DNA of 33,879 nt. It comes from CAZPMT01 sp964587655. Lineage in GTDB: Bacteria; Hydrogenedentota; Hydrogenedentia; Hydrogenedentales; SLHB01. Each line of letters opens with the position of its first letter. The stretch's first letter is position 1. A model generated the notes under the pieces. That model was given only the letters and a program-made list of their open reading frames with translations, was not told the DNA's origin and made no database searches. Made by a program: the position numbers and the translations under genes. This document shows positions 1 to 8,157 of the stretch, piece by piece. Location: the NCBI GenBank assembly GCA_964587655.1, contig CAZPMT010000054.1:1-33879 (forward strand). The letters are read 5' to 3'.

Positions 1-40
1 TTATACTACATCTGACGGCCCGATTTGTTACAAGTGGTGA

Positions 41-1006
41 GAAATCCGGGCTAGTTGGCCCATCAACACGGAAGCGGAAGGCAGTCTGCATATCAAGGAC
101 AAGAACGCCGCGAAGAGCACCATCTTCCTGGTGTGCCGTCCACGGGAGGTAGAAAAGACCACCGGCCAAGTCACGTATTGGGAGGATGTGGAACCCAAAG
201 TCGTTGAACTTATCCGTGGCACGAATGGGAACAAAGGCAAGGTGGCGGAGTTCCAGGAGTACGGCATCCGTGGCGTGGATTTGTATCTCTCATGTTTCGG
301 TCCGGCGCTTCAGGTGTTCTCGGAACACTGGCCCATGCAGCGGGGACGCGCGATGCAACGGCCCGAACCCGCCAGGGGCGCCCAATTGAAACTGGTTGAA
401 GATGAGGAATGGGACCCGTATGCGGTGCGTCCCGAAGATGCGCTCATGGCGGCGCGGCGGGCGGTGAAAGACTGGCGCATGGAACAGTTGGCCACCGTCA
501 AACGTCAGGCGCATCTGGACCCGGTGACAGAATTCTTCATTCTGGCATGGGACGCGTTTGAGTCCCCGGAATTCCCGGCAGACGAAGCCTTGAAACTGGC
601 GCGTGTGGTGGGCGTGAGTTTCGACCAGGAATTGAACGGCAAGATTCTGGAACTCAAGGGCGGCGACGTGATTCTGTGGGACAGTGCGATGCGTGCGAAG
701 AAAGGCACTATCGGGTCTCCCAAACACGACAACCTCATCAATGCGCTGCATCATGCCGCGCGACTGGGACGTGAACAAAACACCGGCGCGGCCAAGGACT
801 TGTTGGAAAAGGCCGAACTGATTGAAGACCCGGCATTTCTCATGGCGCTGGAAGCCATCTTGAACGTGTTACCGGCTCCGGCTCTCGTGTCCAGCAGCAG
901 CGGGCCTTTGGCCGGTGCTGCCGCCGATGCCGATGCCTTGGAGAAGTTGCGGAAGCTGGCGTTCTCGAAGGAAGTGCCGCCGCCGAAACAGTTGGAGTTC
1001 GCGTAA
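41..1006 (+). CDS. DUF1156-type DNA methyltransferase, C-terminal part (5' end outside window or broken)
   Basis: The visible 321 codons match, from memory of the family, the C-terminal region of the large DUF1156 adenine-specific DNA methyltransferases found in phage-defence operons: a segment reading RASWPINTE, a VCRPRE strand, then GVDLYLSCFGPALQVFSEHWP and an all-alpha tail. The catalytic motifs (FxGxG, NPPY) lie upstream and are not in the window, so methylation activity is inferred only. The same reading frame has a TGA at 38-40, directly before the conserved stretch. Residues before it in this frame do not look like the family, while the next frame stays open, so either a one-base frameshift or a junction lies near position 40. 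The gene ends 24 nt before the HipA-like kinase gene, which suggests one operon. It is 5'-partial, so the true start is unknown. Confidence 0.7.
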   Translation, partial: EIRASWPINTEAEGSLHIKDKNAAKSTIFLVCRPREVEKTTGQVTYWEDVEPKVVELIRGTNGNKGKVAEFQEYGIRGVDLYLSCFGPALQVFSEHWPMQRGRAMQRPEPARGAQLKLVEDEEWDPYAVRPEDALMAARRAVKDWRMEQLATVKRQAHLDPVTEFFILAWDAFESPEFPADEALKLARVVGVSFDQELNGKILELKGGDVILWDSAMRAKKGTIGSPKHDNLINALHHAARLGREQNTGAAKDLLEKAELIEDPAFLMALEAILNVLPAPALVSSSSGPLAGAAADADALEKLRKLAFSKEVPPPKQLEFA

Positions 1007-1030
1007 CGTTGAGGGTCCGGGGTACAGCGT

Positions 1031-1876
1031 GTGAAGAAGGATATCCAACATCCGAGATGGCGGCCCACTTCGGTTGAACGCTATGTCAGTGCGTTTGGGT
1101 CGAGTACGGGTGTGGCTCGGGTGCGTACGGATGCGGGTGATGCTTTCATCAAGACACTTGGAAACGCTCAAGGGCCTCATGCGCTTGCCCGTGAATATGT
1201 TGCCACGGCCCTCGCGGAATGGTTCGGCTTGCCCACATTTGAACACGCTCTGCTTGAGATTGATGAGATTGACGAGGTTCGATTGGGTGACGGCCAGATG
1301 GCGCAACCCGGCAAGGCGTTTGCCACAAAGGCGCACGCGGGTATTACGTGGAGCGGCGACGGGAAACAACTCAAGCTGATCGAGAACCCGGAAGTGATTA
1401 CTGGATTGGTGGTATTCGATACTTGGGTGCTCAACCGGGACCGGTGTTCGCCCAAGGGGATGAAACGTCAACCCAATTACGACAATGTTTTCATGTCAGC
1501 GGAAGGTTGCGCGCCGGGCCGATACCGGCTGATAGCCATGGACTTTACGCATTGTTTCGGAACAGGTTCGACCTTGACGAAACACATCAGGGATATCGCC
1601 AACGTTAAGGACGAGCGAATCTATGGCCTGTTTCCGGCTTTTGAGGCCTATCTGAAGGGCGAGCTACTGAAACAAGCCGTGGCAAGACTGGGCGAACTTA
1701 AGAAAACGTCCGTCCAAGCCATTATTTCGCAGGTTCCCGATGAATGGGAACTGTCGAAGGACGTGAGGGATGCTTTGCTGGAATTCGTTCTGCAACGGGC
1801 CGTGTTTCTGAGAGTATACCTGAAAGACGCGTTAGGGCCTTATGTTGGAAAGCAAGGCAATCTGGAAATGGAATGA
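1031..1876 (+). CDS. HipA-like kinase (HipA_2 family)
   Basis: This 281-residue protein starts at GTG 1031. It resembles the short HipA-like kinases that lack the usual HipA N-terminal dimerisation domain. An early strand reads AFIKTLGN, with the lysine that would sit in the ATP pocket. The middle has GLVVFDTWVLNRDR followed by NYDNVF, resembling the catalytic loop with its Asp and Asn. Then comes LIAMDFTHCFG, where the DF aspartate would bind metal. Families of this type are usually paired with a DUF3037 protein, and here the next gene is exactly that. The pair sits between a defence methyltransferase and a defence helicase, so it may act as a toxin or regulatory kinase within the cassette. 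The target is unknown. The ribosome site (GAGG well upstream) is weak, so the start is less certain than the family. Confidence 0.75.
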   Translation: MKKDIQHPRWRPTSVERYVSAFGSSTGVARVRTDAGDAFIKTLGNAQGPHALAREYVATALAEWFGLPTFEHALLEIDEIDEVRLGDGQMAQPGKAFATKAHAGITWSGDGKQLKLIENPEVITGLVVFDTWVLNRDRCSPKGMKRQPNYDNVFMSAEGCAPGRYRLIAMDFTHCFGTGSTLTKHIRDIANVKDERIYGLFPAFEAYLKGELLKQAVARLGELKKTSVQAIISQVPDEWELSKDVRDALLEFVLQRAVFLRVYLKDALGPYVGKQGNLEME

Positions 1877-2002
1877 TTTTCGTCAAGAGTTTTTGTGCCG
1901 GATTTACTGCGATATGCGTTATAATCCGTATGTGGACTCGGATGGCTCTTCGCGAGGTGAGCCGTCGCGTTGGGTGTTCTAGCTTGGAGGAGGTTATCTA
2001 GG

Positions 2003-2806
2003 ATGACAGCCTATAAAGGATACTACTGCCTGATTCAGTTTTGCCCTGACCCGTCGAGGGCTGAGGTGGCGAACGTTGGCGTGCTTCTTTTCTGTCCTGA
2101 ACTGGACTTCATCAGCGCGCATGTGAGCAGCGACAATGACCGGGCGCGGCGTTTCTTTGGTCCGGAGAATATTGACCTCAAACGTCTCAAAGTGGCCAAG
2201 CAGGGAATTCGAGACCGACTGGAAACCGAGCGGAGCCGTTTTCGGAGTCTTGAAGACTTGGAGAAGTTCATCCGAACACGGGCTAATGAATTGGTCATTA
2301 CCGAACCACGCTCAATGAGAGTACGGGACCCGCAGAAGCAACTTGAGGAGCTTTTCGAGGAGTTGGTCGGCGGGCGTATCAGGGAATCGCGAGAGTCAGC
2401 CACGGAATTTCCGGAGTTGCATCGCATTTTCGGGAAACCATCGATTGCATCCAGAATTCGCCGTGACCAGCAAGTAGTTGTCCCTATCGTAAACCGTGTT
2501 CTCGAAATTCCCTACGTCTATCAAAACGGCGTGATGAACCTCGTCAAACCCCAGCGCCTCCATACCGGTTCCGTGGGCGTTGACAAGGCCATGACGCTCG
2601 CGCTTGAGGGCGAATTGCTTCAGAGAGAACCTGACGAGGAAGGAAACGGACGAAAGCTCATCGTGTGCCTTTTTTCAGAAGACTCGGTTAAGGCGCGCGA
2701 AACGGAGCAACAGGCCAAGGACATTCTTGAGTTCAAGCAGGTCAGGGCTTTGACGCCCAGCGCTCTTTCTGATTTTGCACTGGAGGTTGAAGCTCAAGCC
2801 CATTAG
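2003..2806 (+). CDS. DUF3037 domain-containing protein
   Basis: The 267-residue product begins MTAYKGYYCLIQFCPDP, the typical opening of DUF3037 proteins, continuing with the ANVGVLLFCPEL signature. ATG 2003 was chosen over an in-frame start at 1970 because the conserved domain begins directly there and a GGAGGAGG ribosome site lies a few bases upstream. No catalytic motif is visible and the biochemical role of DUF3037 is not established. Its neighbour upstream is a HipA-like kinase, the usual partner, so it is probably a co-acting or antagonistic partner of that kinase (inference). A 126-nt gap separates the two genes and 82 nt separate it from the helicase gene, compatible with one transcript. 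Confidence 0.8.
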   Translation: MTAYKGYYCLIQFCPDPSRAEVANVGVLLFCPELDFISAHVSSDNDRARRFFGPENIDLKRLKVAKQGIRDRLETERSRFRSLEDLEKFIRTRANELVITEPRSMRVRDPQKQLEELFEELVGGRIRESRESATEFPELHRIFGKPSIASRIRRDQQVVVPIVNRVLEIPYVYQNGVMNLVKPQRLHTGSVGVDKAMTLALEGELLQREPDEEGNGRKLIVCLFSEDSVKARETEQQAKDILEFKQVRALTPSALSDFALEVEAQAH

Positions 2807-2888
2807 ATGATTCGTGCCTGGTCGATCAAAGGCGTGCGGGGGCGGGCTGGCTTATTCAGGAGGAACACTGCACGATTGAGAGCGAGAA

Positions 2889-5800
2889 ATGCCGTCTGAA
2901 CCAACTGCAAGTACTCTCTTGCGCAACATAGACTGGTCGCCTACTTATAGCCACGAAGACGGCGACTTGGTGGACCTTTTCTTCCTTCCTGCGCTTTCCT
3001 GTTCAAAGCTGTATCAACGCGTAACCGGCTACTTCAACAAAGAGGCGTTGACCCTTGCTTCGCGGGGTCTGGATACGCTCATCCGCAACGAAGGCAGGAT
3101 GCAACTCATTGTCGGTTGCACGCTCGAACAGGAAGAAGTGGATGCAATCGAGGCAGGATATGCCATTCGCACGCTTATCGAGAAAGGCATCCACAAGCGT
3201 TTTCAGGAGATGTTTGCGGAGGAATGGGAACGGAAGCAATTGGGTTGGCTGTCCTGGATGGTGGCCCACAACCTTCTGGATATCAAGGTGGCCATCCCCA
3301 AGGATGCCGAGGGTAAGTATCGTGCGGGCTTGGGCCTTTACCACGTCAAAGCGGGCCTTTTGGTGGACGCGGCGGGCGACAAACTTGCGTTCCGCGGTTC
3401 CATAAACGAGACCCTCGCCGGATGGAAACAGAACTGCGAGTCTTTTGACGTGAGCTGCTCCTGGCGTGGGGAATGGGACCTTCAGCGTGTTGTCAAGACG
3501 GAAAACGAGTTTCAGCGGTTGTGGGTGAACAAGGCCAAGACCGCCGAAGTCATGGATGTTCCGGAGGCGGTCAAACAGGAACTGCTCCAGTTCTTGCCCA
3601 AGGACGACACGTTTCTGAATCCGACCGTAACGGTGGCAATGCCGCCCGAAGAGCCGGTTGAGGAAGAAACGCCGGAGCCGGTTGAACCGGAAACGCCCGC
3701 AACGGATGCCGTCGTTCCTGTAGAAGAACCAGAACCCGATGAAACCCTTGCCGAGCATGAACGCCGCCGCCGGGTATGGGCATTTCTCAGAGACGCGGCA
3801 AAGCGGAAAGACGGCGCACTGGTTGCGGTGAAGACGTGTACCGTGGAGCCGTGGCCGCACCAATTGAGAGCCTACAAGCGAATGTTGGACAACTGGCCCT
3901 TCCGTTTGCTGATTGCGGACGAGGTTGGACTGGGGAAAACCATCGAAGCGGGCCTCATCATCCGTCATGCGTGGATAAGCGGCCTCGCGAAACGCATTCT
4001 CATCCTTGTGCCGAGTGCCTTGATGCGCCAATGGCAGGCTGAAATGTATGAGAAGTTCAACCTGCTTGTTCCCATATACTCGGGCCAGTCTCTCGTGTGG
4101 CCGGAGCACCATTTCTGCCGACAGGCATTGGAACAGAAAGTGGCCCGCGACAAATGGACGCAGCAGCCGTTGGTAATCGCGTCCACTCATCTCATGCGGC
4201 GCAAGGACCGGCAATCGGAGTTGATAGATGCTAAGGACTGGGACTTGCTCGTGGTGGATGAGGCCCACCATGCACGACGGCGCGGCGCGGGCACGGCGCA
4301 GGAGAAAGGGCCGAATCGGCTACTGAGGCTGCTCTTGGATGTCAAAGACAAAGCCAAGTCGCTTCTGATGATGACGGCCACGCCGATGCAGGTCCATCCT
4401 GTTGAGATATGGGATTTGTTGAGCGTCCTGGGGCTGCCGCCAGAATGGGATGCGTCCATTTTCACGCAGTATTTCGACGTGTTGAATCAGAATCCCGATG
4501 AAGAAAGTCTGCAATGGCTGTCGCATTTGTTTAAGGCCACGGAAAACGCTTACGGCCCCTTGGCTAACGAAGAATTGGACCGTGTGGCGGACGGCTTTGG
4601 CCTCAGCCGTATCGAACGCAAGGGGGTGCTTTCTGCCTTGCGGGAGCGGGGCAGTCTCATTCCGATTAAACGTCTGAATGCCAAACAACGCAATGTGGCT
4701 CTAGCGGTGTTGCGAGCGGCCAGTCCGGTACGATATCGCATGTCACGCTACACGCGCACCCACTTGCGCCAATATGCACGTAATGGCCTCTTGGATTCTC
4801 CTATCGCTGACCGTGACGTGACGGATGTAGCCATAGAGATGGTGCCGGGCGAACGCGCGCTGTATGAGGCCGTCGAAGAGTACATCAGCAAGACCTATCA
4901 AGCCGCAACGCCCGGAAAGAGGAACGCTGTAGGTTTCGTGATGACGACTTACCGGCGGCGCGTGGCGAGTAGCTTCCATGCCTTGCGCAGAACCCTGGAA
5001 AAGAAACTGGTATTGATGGAGGAACAGGGCAAACCGCTGTCCTTGGACGAAACGCAATTGCGCGAGGACGCAAGCCAGGACGAAACAACCGAAGAACCAG
5101 CCTCTGCGGAAGACATAGCCGCCATGGAACGGGATGCCTTGGCGTTTGAACATAAAGAAACCATTAGAGCACTCCTGAAATCCATCGCCAAACTGGGTAC
5201 TGACAGCAAGGCGTTAAGGCTGATAACGGAACTGAATAGCGTCTTTGCCGAAGGATACGGCGGGGCCATCATCTTCACGCAATACACAGACACAATGGAA
5301 TTCCTCAAGGACTTCGTTGCCGAGCGCGTGGACTTGCCCATTGGCTGTTTCAGTGGGGAAGGCGGGCAGCGGCGCGAACCCTCCGGTACATGGGGCAAGT
5401 GTTCCAAGGAAGAAATCAAGCGCCTGCTACGTAAGAACGAAATCAAGATACTCATCTGCACGGATGCTGCTGGGGAAGGGCTTAACCTTCAATCGTGCGG
5501 GGTGCTGGTCAATTACGACTTGCCGTGGAATCCGATGAAGGTGGAACAGCGCATTGGCCGCATTGACCGTATCGGACAAGTGAATCCCACCGTGCGGATT
5601 ATCAACCTTGGCTACGCGGACACCGTGGAAGTGGATGTCTACTTCGCCCTGCATGCGCGTATCGGGCTTTTCACTGGCGTGGTGGGCAAGTTGCAGCCCA
5701 TACTGTCGCGCTTACCCAAGTTATTCGAGACGGCGATACTGACCGGGCCTGCACAGCGGGAGCAGGCGCGGCATAAAGTGCTTTCCAACGTCAACGTGAT

Positions 5801-6170
5801 GGTGGACGAGGCGGAAGCGGACGGTTTCGACATTGACGAGGTGAGCGAAGCGGACCTGCAACCGCCAGAGTTCCCGACGCCGCCATTTGTGCCGTCAGAT
5901 TTGGACACCATTCTGCGGGATGCCTCGCTCGTGCCCGCAAGTGTCGAATGCCGCGAACTGGAGCCCTCGACCTACGCACTGCGTATGCCCGGCGAAACCC
6001 AACTTGCACGGATAACCACTAGCCCGGCCATTTTCGATGAGCACTTTGAAAGCCACCAATTACTGCTGCCGGACAGCCCGCTGTTCCATAGGATACTTGC
6101 CGCCGCTGAAGTGGCCGATGCTTCTGAGGAAGCTACCAACGACGGCACACTACGGGAACTTCTCAAGTGA
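2889..6170 (+). CDS. Phospholipase D-like / SNF2-type helicase fusion (anti-phage type)
   Basis: This 1093-residue protein fuses an N-terminal PLD-like nuclease domain to a superfamily 2 helicase. The HxK half-motif is H152-V-K154, followed by the GSINET segment seen in PLD-like domains. An acidic, proline-rich linker lies near residues 250-285. Helicase motif I (DEVGLGKT) ends at K350-T351, the Walker B box is D457-E-A-H460, and the arginine-finger motif VI QRIGRIDRIGQ spans 887-897. DEAH helicases of this build, with DUF1156 methyltransferases, belong to DISARM-related phage-defence operons, and this gene closes such an operon here. It would translocate on DNA and possibly cut it. Only one HKD motif is evident in the chain, so nuclease activity would need a dimer or may be lost (inference). 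The start ATG at 2889 lies directly before the domain. Confidence 0.85.
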   Translation: MPSEPTASTLLRNIDWSPTYSHEDGDLVDLFFLPALSCSKLYQRVTGYFNKEALTLASRGLDTLIRNEGRMQLIVGCTLEQEEVDAIEAGYAIRTLIEKGIHKRFQEMFAEEWERKQLGWLSWMVAHNLLDIKVAIPKDAEGKYRAGLGLYHVKAGLLVDAAGDKLAFRGSINETLAGWKQNCESFDVSCSWRGEWDLQRVVKTENEFQRLWVNKAKTAEVMDVPEAVKQELLQFLPKDDTFLNPTVTVAMPPEEPVEEETPEPVEPETPATDAVVPVEEPEPDETLAEHERRRRVWAFLRDAAKRKDGALVAVKTCTVEPWPHQLRAYKRMLDNWPFRLLIADEVGLGKTIEAGLIIRHAWISGLAKRILILVPSALMRQWQAEMYEKFNLLVPIYSGQSLVWPEHHFCRQALEQKVARDKWTQQPLVIASTHLMRRKDRQSELIDAKDWDLLVVDEAHHARRRGAGTAQEKGPNRLLRLLLDVKDKAKSLLMMTATPMQVHPVEIWDLLSVLGLPPEWDASIFTQYFDVLNQNPDEESLQWLSHLFKATENAYGPLANEELDRVADGFGLSRIERKGVLSALRERGSLIPIKRLNAKQRNVALAVLRAASPVRYRMSRYTRTHLRQYARNGLLDSPIADRDVTDVAIEMVPGERALYEAVEEYISKTYQAATPGKRNAVGFVMTTYRRRVASSFHALRRTLEKKLVLMEEQGKPLSLDETQLREDASQDETTEEPASAEDIAAMERDALAFEHKETIRALLKSIAKLGTDSKALRLITELNSVFAEGYGGAIIFTQYTDTMEFLKDFVAERVDLPIGCFSGEGGQRREPSGTWGKCSKEEIKRLLRKNEIKILICTDAAGEGLNLQSCGVLVNYDLPWNPMKVEQRIGRIDRIGQVNPTVRIINLGYADTVEVDVYFALHARIGLFTGVVGKLQPILSRLPKLFETAILTGPAQREQARHKVLSNVNVMVDEAEADGFDIDEVSEADLQPPEFPTPPFVPSDLDTILRDASLVPASVECRELEPSTYALRMPGETQLARITTSPAIFDEHFESHQLLLPDSPLFHRILAAAEVADASEEATNDGTLRELLK

Positions 6171-6837
6171 CGCCCGCGGACCTGCGAGGTCACTTCACGG
6201 TAACCTTTGATTCGCTTTTCCCTCACGCGGTCAAAGACCCCAACACGCTGACGTTCGCATGCCGTTCCCCTGTGGAATCCGGGGGAATCGGATCGGGGAT
6301 TCCGGGGCAAGGCGATCACCGATTCCGCTGGAAGCCGATCATGGATTCCGAACGAATCGGATCAATCAGTGATTCCGCTCCATGACGATCGTGGATTCCG
6401 ACGGAATCCGATCATGCATTCCGGAGCAAGGCGATCACGATAGGGTCGGTGGAAGTGACGCGGGATAACCCGTCCCCCCGATCCCCCCCCCCGTGGCCCC
6501 GGTCCGCGTCCTTCGCCGTGAGTGTTGGCCGTGCGCGCGCCGGTCAGCGGGCCGAGAGAACCGCACGCGATCTGCAAGTTCAATGTAAGTACGATTGATT
6601 CGGGCTGGCGTCCACCCCTGTAAGATTGAGTGGTCGAGAGTGGACGCAATCCAGGCACAGGTCCCGCGTTCCCGCCGCCCACGTTCGCCCACATCGAACG
6701 ATCTCGCCGTCCGTAGGGTTCTCGACACGGGGCATTCTGGCGTGTCTTGGACCCACAATGGACCCACGGTATCAGGTATGAGATTGGGGGCGGTGACGGG
6801 TATGCTCAGAAGAGGCCGGTTTTATTGGGTTTCTTAA
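6171..6837. other. Long non-coding gap between defence operon and tRNA-Val
   Basis: No convincing gene lies here on either strand; the short open frames lack ribosome sites and recognisable domains. The gap holds the 23-bp repeat array at 6298-6439 (listed separately), a C-rich run around 6474-6492, and a tandem TGGACCCACA/TGGACCCACG pair near 6749-6770. The stretch lies on the 3' side of a tRNA gene, where integrated islands commonly end, but no integrase or repeat of the tRNA 3' end is visible inside the window. Confidence 0.6.
6298..6439. repeat. Six degenerate 23-bp tandem repeats (ATTCCG-n9-CGATCA)
   Basis: Units begin at 6298, 6321, 6344, 6371, 6394 and 6417. Five are 23 bp and the third is 27 bp. 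The shared skeleton is GATTCCG, about nine variable bases with a CAAGG or GAAGC core, then CGATCA and two bases; the last unit has C for the first G. Multiple ATTCCG/CGATC sites in tandem remind me of transposase-binding arrays at ends of IS21-family elements, but no istA or istB gene is present. It could instead be a protein-binding array of another kind. Confidence 0.75.
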
Positions 6838-6914
6838 TGGTGGGCGCCACAGGGCTCGAACCTGTGACCTCTGCCGTGTGAAGACAGCGCTCTAACCAAC
6901 TGAGCTAGGCGCCC
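6838..6914 (-). tRNA. tRNA-Val (anticodon CAC)
   Basis: Read on the minus strand, the 77 nt fold into a full cloverleaf: acceptor stem GGGCGCC paired with GGCGCCC, a D-arm with GCTC/GAGC, an anticodon stem CTGTC/GGCAG closing loop TTCACAC with anticodon CAC, a short variable loop, and a T-arm ACAGG-TTCGAGC-CCTGT. The discriminator base is A and the CCA tail is encoded. CAC reads the valine codon GUG. A promoter lies directly upstream at 6928-6957. The 3' end faces the defence operon. Confidence 0.95.
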
Positions 6915-6927
6915 ACGATCGAATTTG

Positions 6928-6957
6928 ATCGTAGCACACGGGTTCCCGAAGCGTCAA
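6928..6957 (-). promoter_or_regulatory. Sigma-70 promoter of tRNA-Val
   Basis: On the minus strand there is a -35 box TTGACG (6952-6957) and a -10 box TACGAT (6928-6933) with an 18-nt spacer. The tRNA begins 13 nt past the -10 box, the expected distance for a short 5' leader. Confidence 0.7.
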
Positions 6958-6983
6958 ATTCGGGTTGATGATTCGGGTTGATG
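6958..6983 (+). repeat. 13-bp perfect tandem duplication
   Basis: The 13-mer ATTCGGGTTGATG occurs twice in direct succession (6958-6970 and 6971-6983), immediately upstream of the tRNA promoter. It could be replication slippage or a short binding-site pair; nothing further supports a role. Confidence 0.8.
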
Positions 6984-7108
6984 ATCCGCGGAATCCGGAC
7001 CGGCTCGTCCGATTTCAAACCAGGGCAGGTACGCACCTACACCGCATCGGTGGAACATGCCTACCCGCTACGCGGATTGCATAAGAGCACCGCGTTCACA
7101 GCCATAAG

Positions 7109-7143
7109 GTTTGCGGCTGGGCGGGCTATCGCCCAGCGCAAAC
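7109..7143. terminator. Hairpin downstream of the small lipoprotein gene
   Basis: The stem GTTTGC-(G)-GCTGGGCG pairs with CGCCCAGC-GCAAAC around a six-base loop, giving 14 base pairs with one bulge. It lies about 30 nt past the stop codon of the minus-strand lipoprotein gene. No T-run follows on either strand, so it may be a transcript-stabilising or Rho-assisted hairpin rather than a standard intrinsic terminator. Confidence 0.45.
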
Positions 7144-7175
7144 CGTGGATACTACCCATTGCCGGGTTTGAGCGA

Positions 7176-7601
7176 TCAGGAAGACTCCTCGGACGCGACA
7201 ATGCGCCAGGCCTTGTCGGGATCTTTCTTCAAGGTAAGCTGGAGGGTCAGAGCACCCGCGTTGCTGCTCAAATCGATGGGACCGACCGTGGCGGTGTTCT
7301 TCTCGATCTTGGTCTGCGCCTTGGTCAAATCGGCCTTGGCGCCTTCGAGATAGCCCTGTTCCTTGACGTTGGTCAGGAAACCCTTCAATTCGGCTTTGCC
7401 TCCGCCCTGATCGCTCGTAAACTCTTCCGAGTAGGCCGCCAGCATTCCATCGATATCCTGCTTCTCGACGGCCGCCTTCCAGTCGGCGAGCGTCTTCTCT
7501 ACCGACTTCTGATCCTTATTGCCGCCCGTGGTTGCGCACCCGGCGACCATCACCGCCACCATAGTCAGCGCCAGCAATGTAATCACAGTTACCTTACGCA
7601 T
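7176..7601 (-). CDS. Small lipoprotein with NTF2/SnoaL-like fold
   Basis: The 141-residue product starts MRKVTVITLLALTMVAVMVAGC, a signal peptide with a lipobox ending in C22, so the mature protein would be lipid-anchored. The rest (repeated Lys/Glu-rich helices, then LADWKAAVEKQDIDGMLAAY and a final strand DKAWRIVASEE) resembles NTF2-like proteins of the SnoaL/DUF4440 type, which are small ligand-binding or enzyme folds. No catalytic residues can be assigned. ATG 7601 was chosen over an upstream in-frame start at 7664 because the signal peptide begins there and GGGAGG precedes it by a suitable distance. It stands alone on the minus strand, next to the broken genes at 7815-8423. Confidence 0.75.
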   Translation of the reverse strand: MRKVTVITLLALTMVAVMVAGCATTGGNKDQKSVEKTLADWKAAVEKQDIDGMLAAYSEEFTSDQGGGKAELKGFLTNVKEQGYLEGAKADLTKAQTKIEKNTATVGPIDLSSNAGALTLQLTLKKDPDKAWRIVASEESS

Positions 7602-7782
7602 GTGTCTTTCCTCCCAGCTTTTGAAATCCGACAACCCAAATACGCAACAGAACGATACACACAAAAGCCCTCCGATTCAAGGGAGCGAATCGCGACACAG
7701 CGGTGAAGAGCGCCTGCCACTCAGCAGGGCAGAGAAGGAGGTGGCTCGGAACAGAGACCAAGGATCCGCTTCGGCGCATGAC

Positions 7783-7817
7783 GCCACTGTTTGTCGCCGT
7801 TTGACAAACTGTGTGGC
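7783..7817. repeat. Palindromic repeat, copy 1 (GTTTGTC...GACAAAC)
   Basis: The hairpin has arms TGTTTGTC and GACAAAC around a GCCGTTT loop, and outer GCCAC/GTGGC pairs. A close relative with perfect 11-bp arms occurs at 31061-31089. On the minus strand both copies translate to SLSNGDK. This copy sits over the 3' end of the broken reading frame at 7815-8157 and appears to have replaced its natural C-terminus. Confidence 0.7.
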
Positions 7818-8157
7818 GGATCCAATTCCATCCGGACGCCCTGCGCTGTCCCTCGCATCCGGAAGTTCATTGATCCAAAGTGCGTGGGCGCTCGCTCGAC
7901 CTTGATCTCGTTGCCGTTGTCGAGCCACCAATCGGGAATCGCCATGAGCAAATGCAGTTCATCGTCCTGTTCGTGGATGAGCATGTGCCGGAGCAGCAGA
8001 GCGTAGTTGGAAGCGCCCGTCACGTGTGGAATCGTGTTGCTCCACGCAAAGCGGCGCTTATAGAAGACCCCCTCGGGAAATCCGTGCGTGGCCGTCGAGT
8101 GCAGCAAGTACCAATAGAATTCCTCGACGACCTTCTTCGTCCTCTCCACGCACAAGG
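7815..8157 (-). pseudogene. C-terminal fragment of an unidentified protein (glycoside-hydrolase-like)
   Basis: The minus-strand frame contains YWYLLHSTATHGFPEGV, a HMLIHEQDDELHLLMAIPDWW stretch and a final strand HFGSMNFRMRGTAQG. These look like the last helices of an alpha-alpha barrel and the closing beta-domain of carbohydrate-active enzymes, though I cannot name the family. There is no start codon of its own: it begins where the Gfo/Idh fragment at 8158-8423 breaks off, in a different frame, and ends inside a palindromic repeat. It is therefore a piece of a gene trapped between two rearrangement points. Confidence 0.5.

Noticed and set aside
3003..4271. 422-residue minus-strand open frame inside the helicase gene
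   Set aside because: The sense strand carries clear PLD and helicase motifs throughout; the antisense frame has none.
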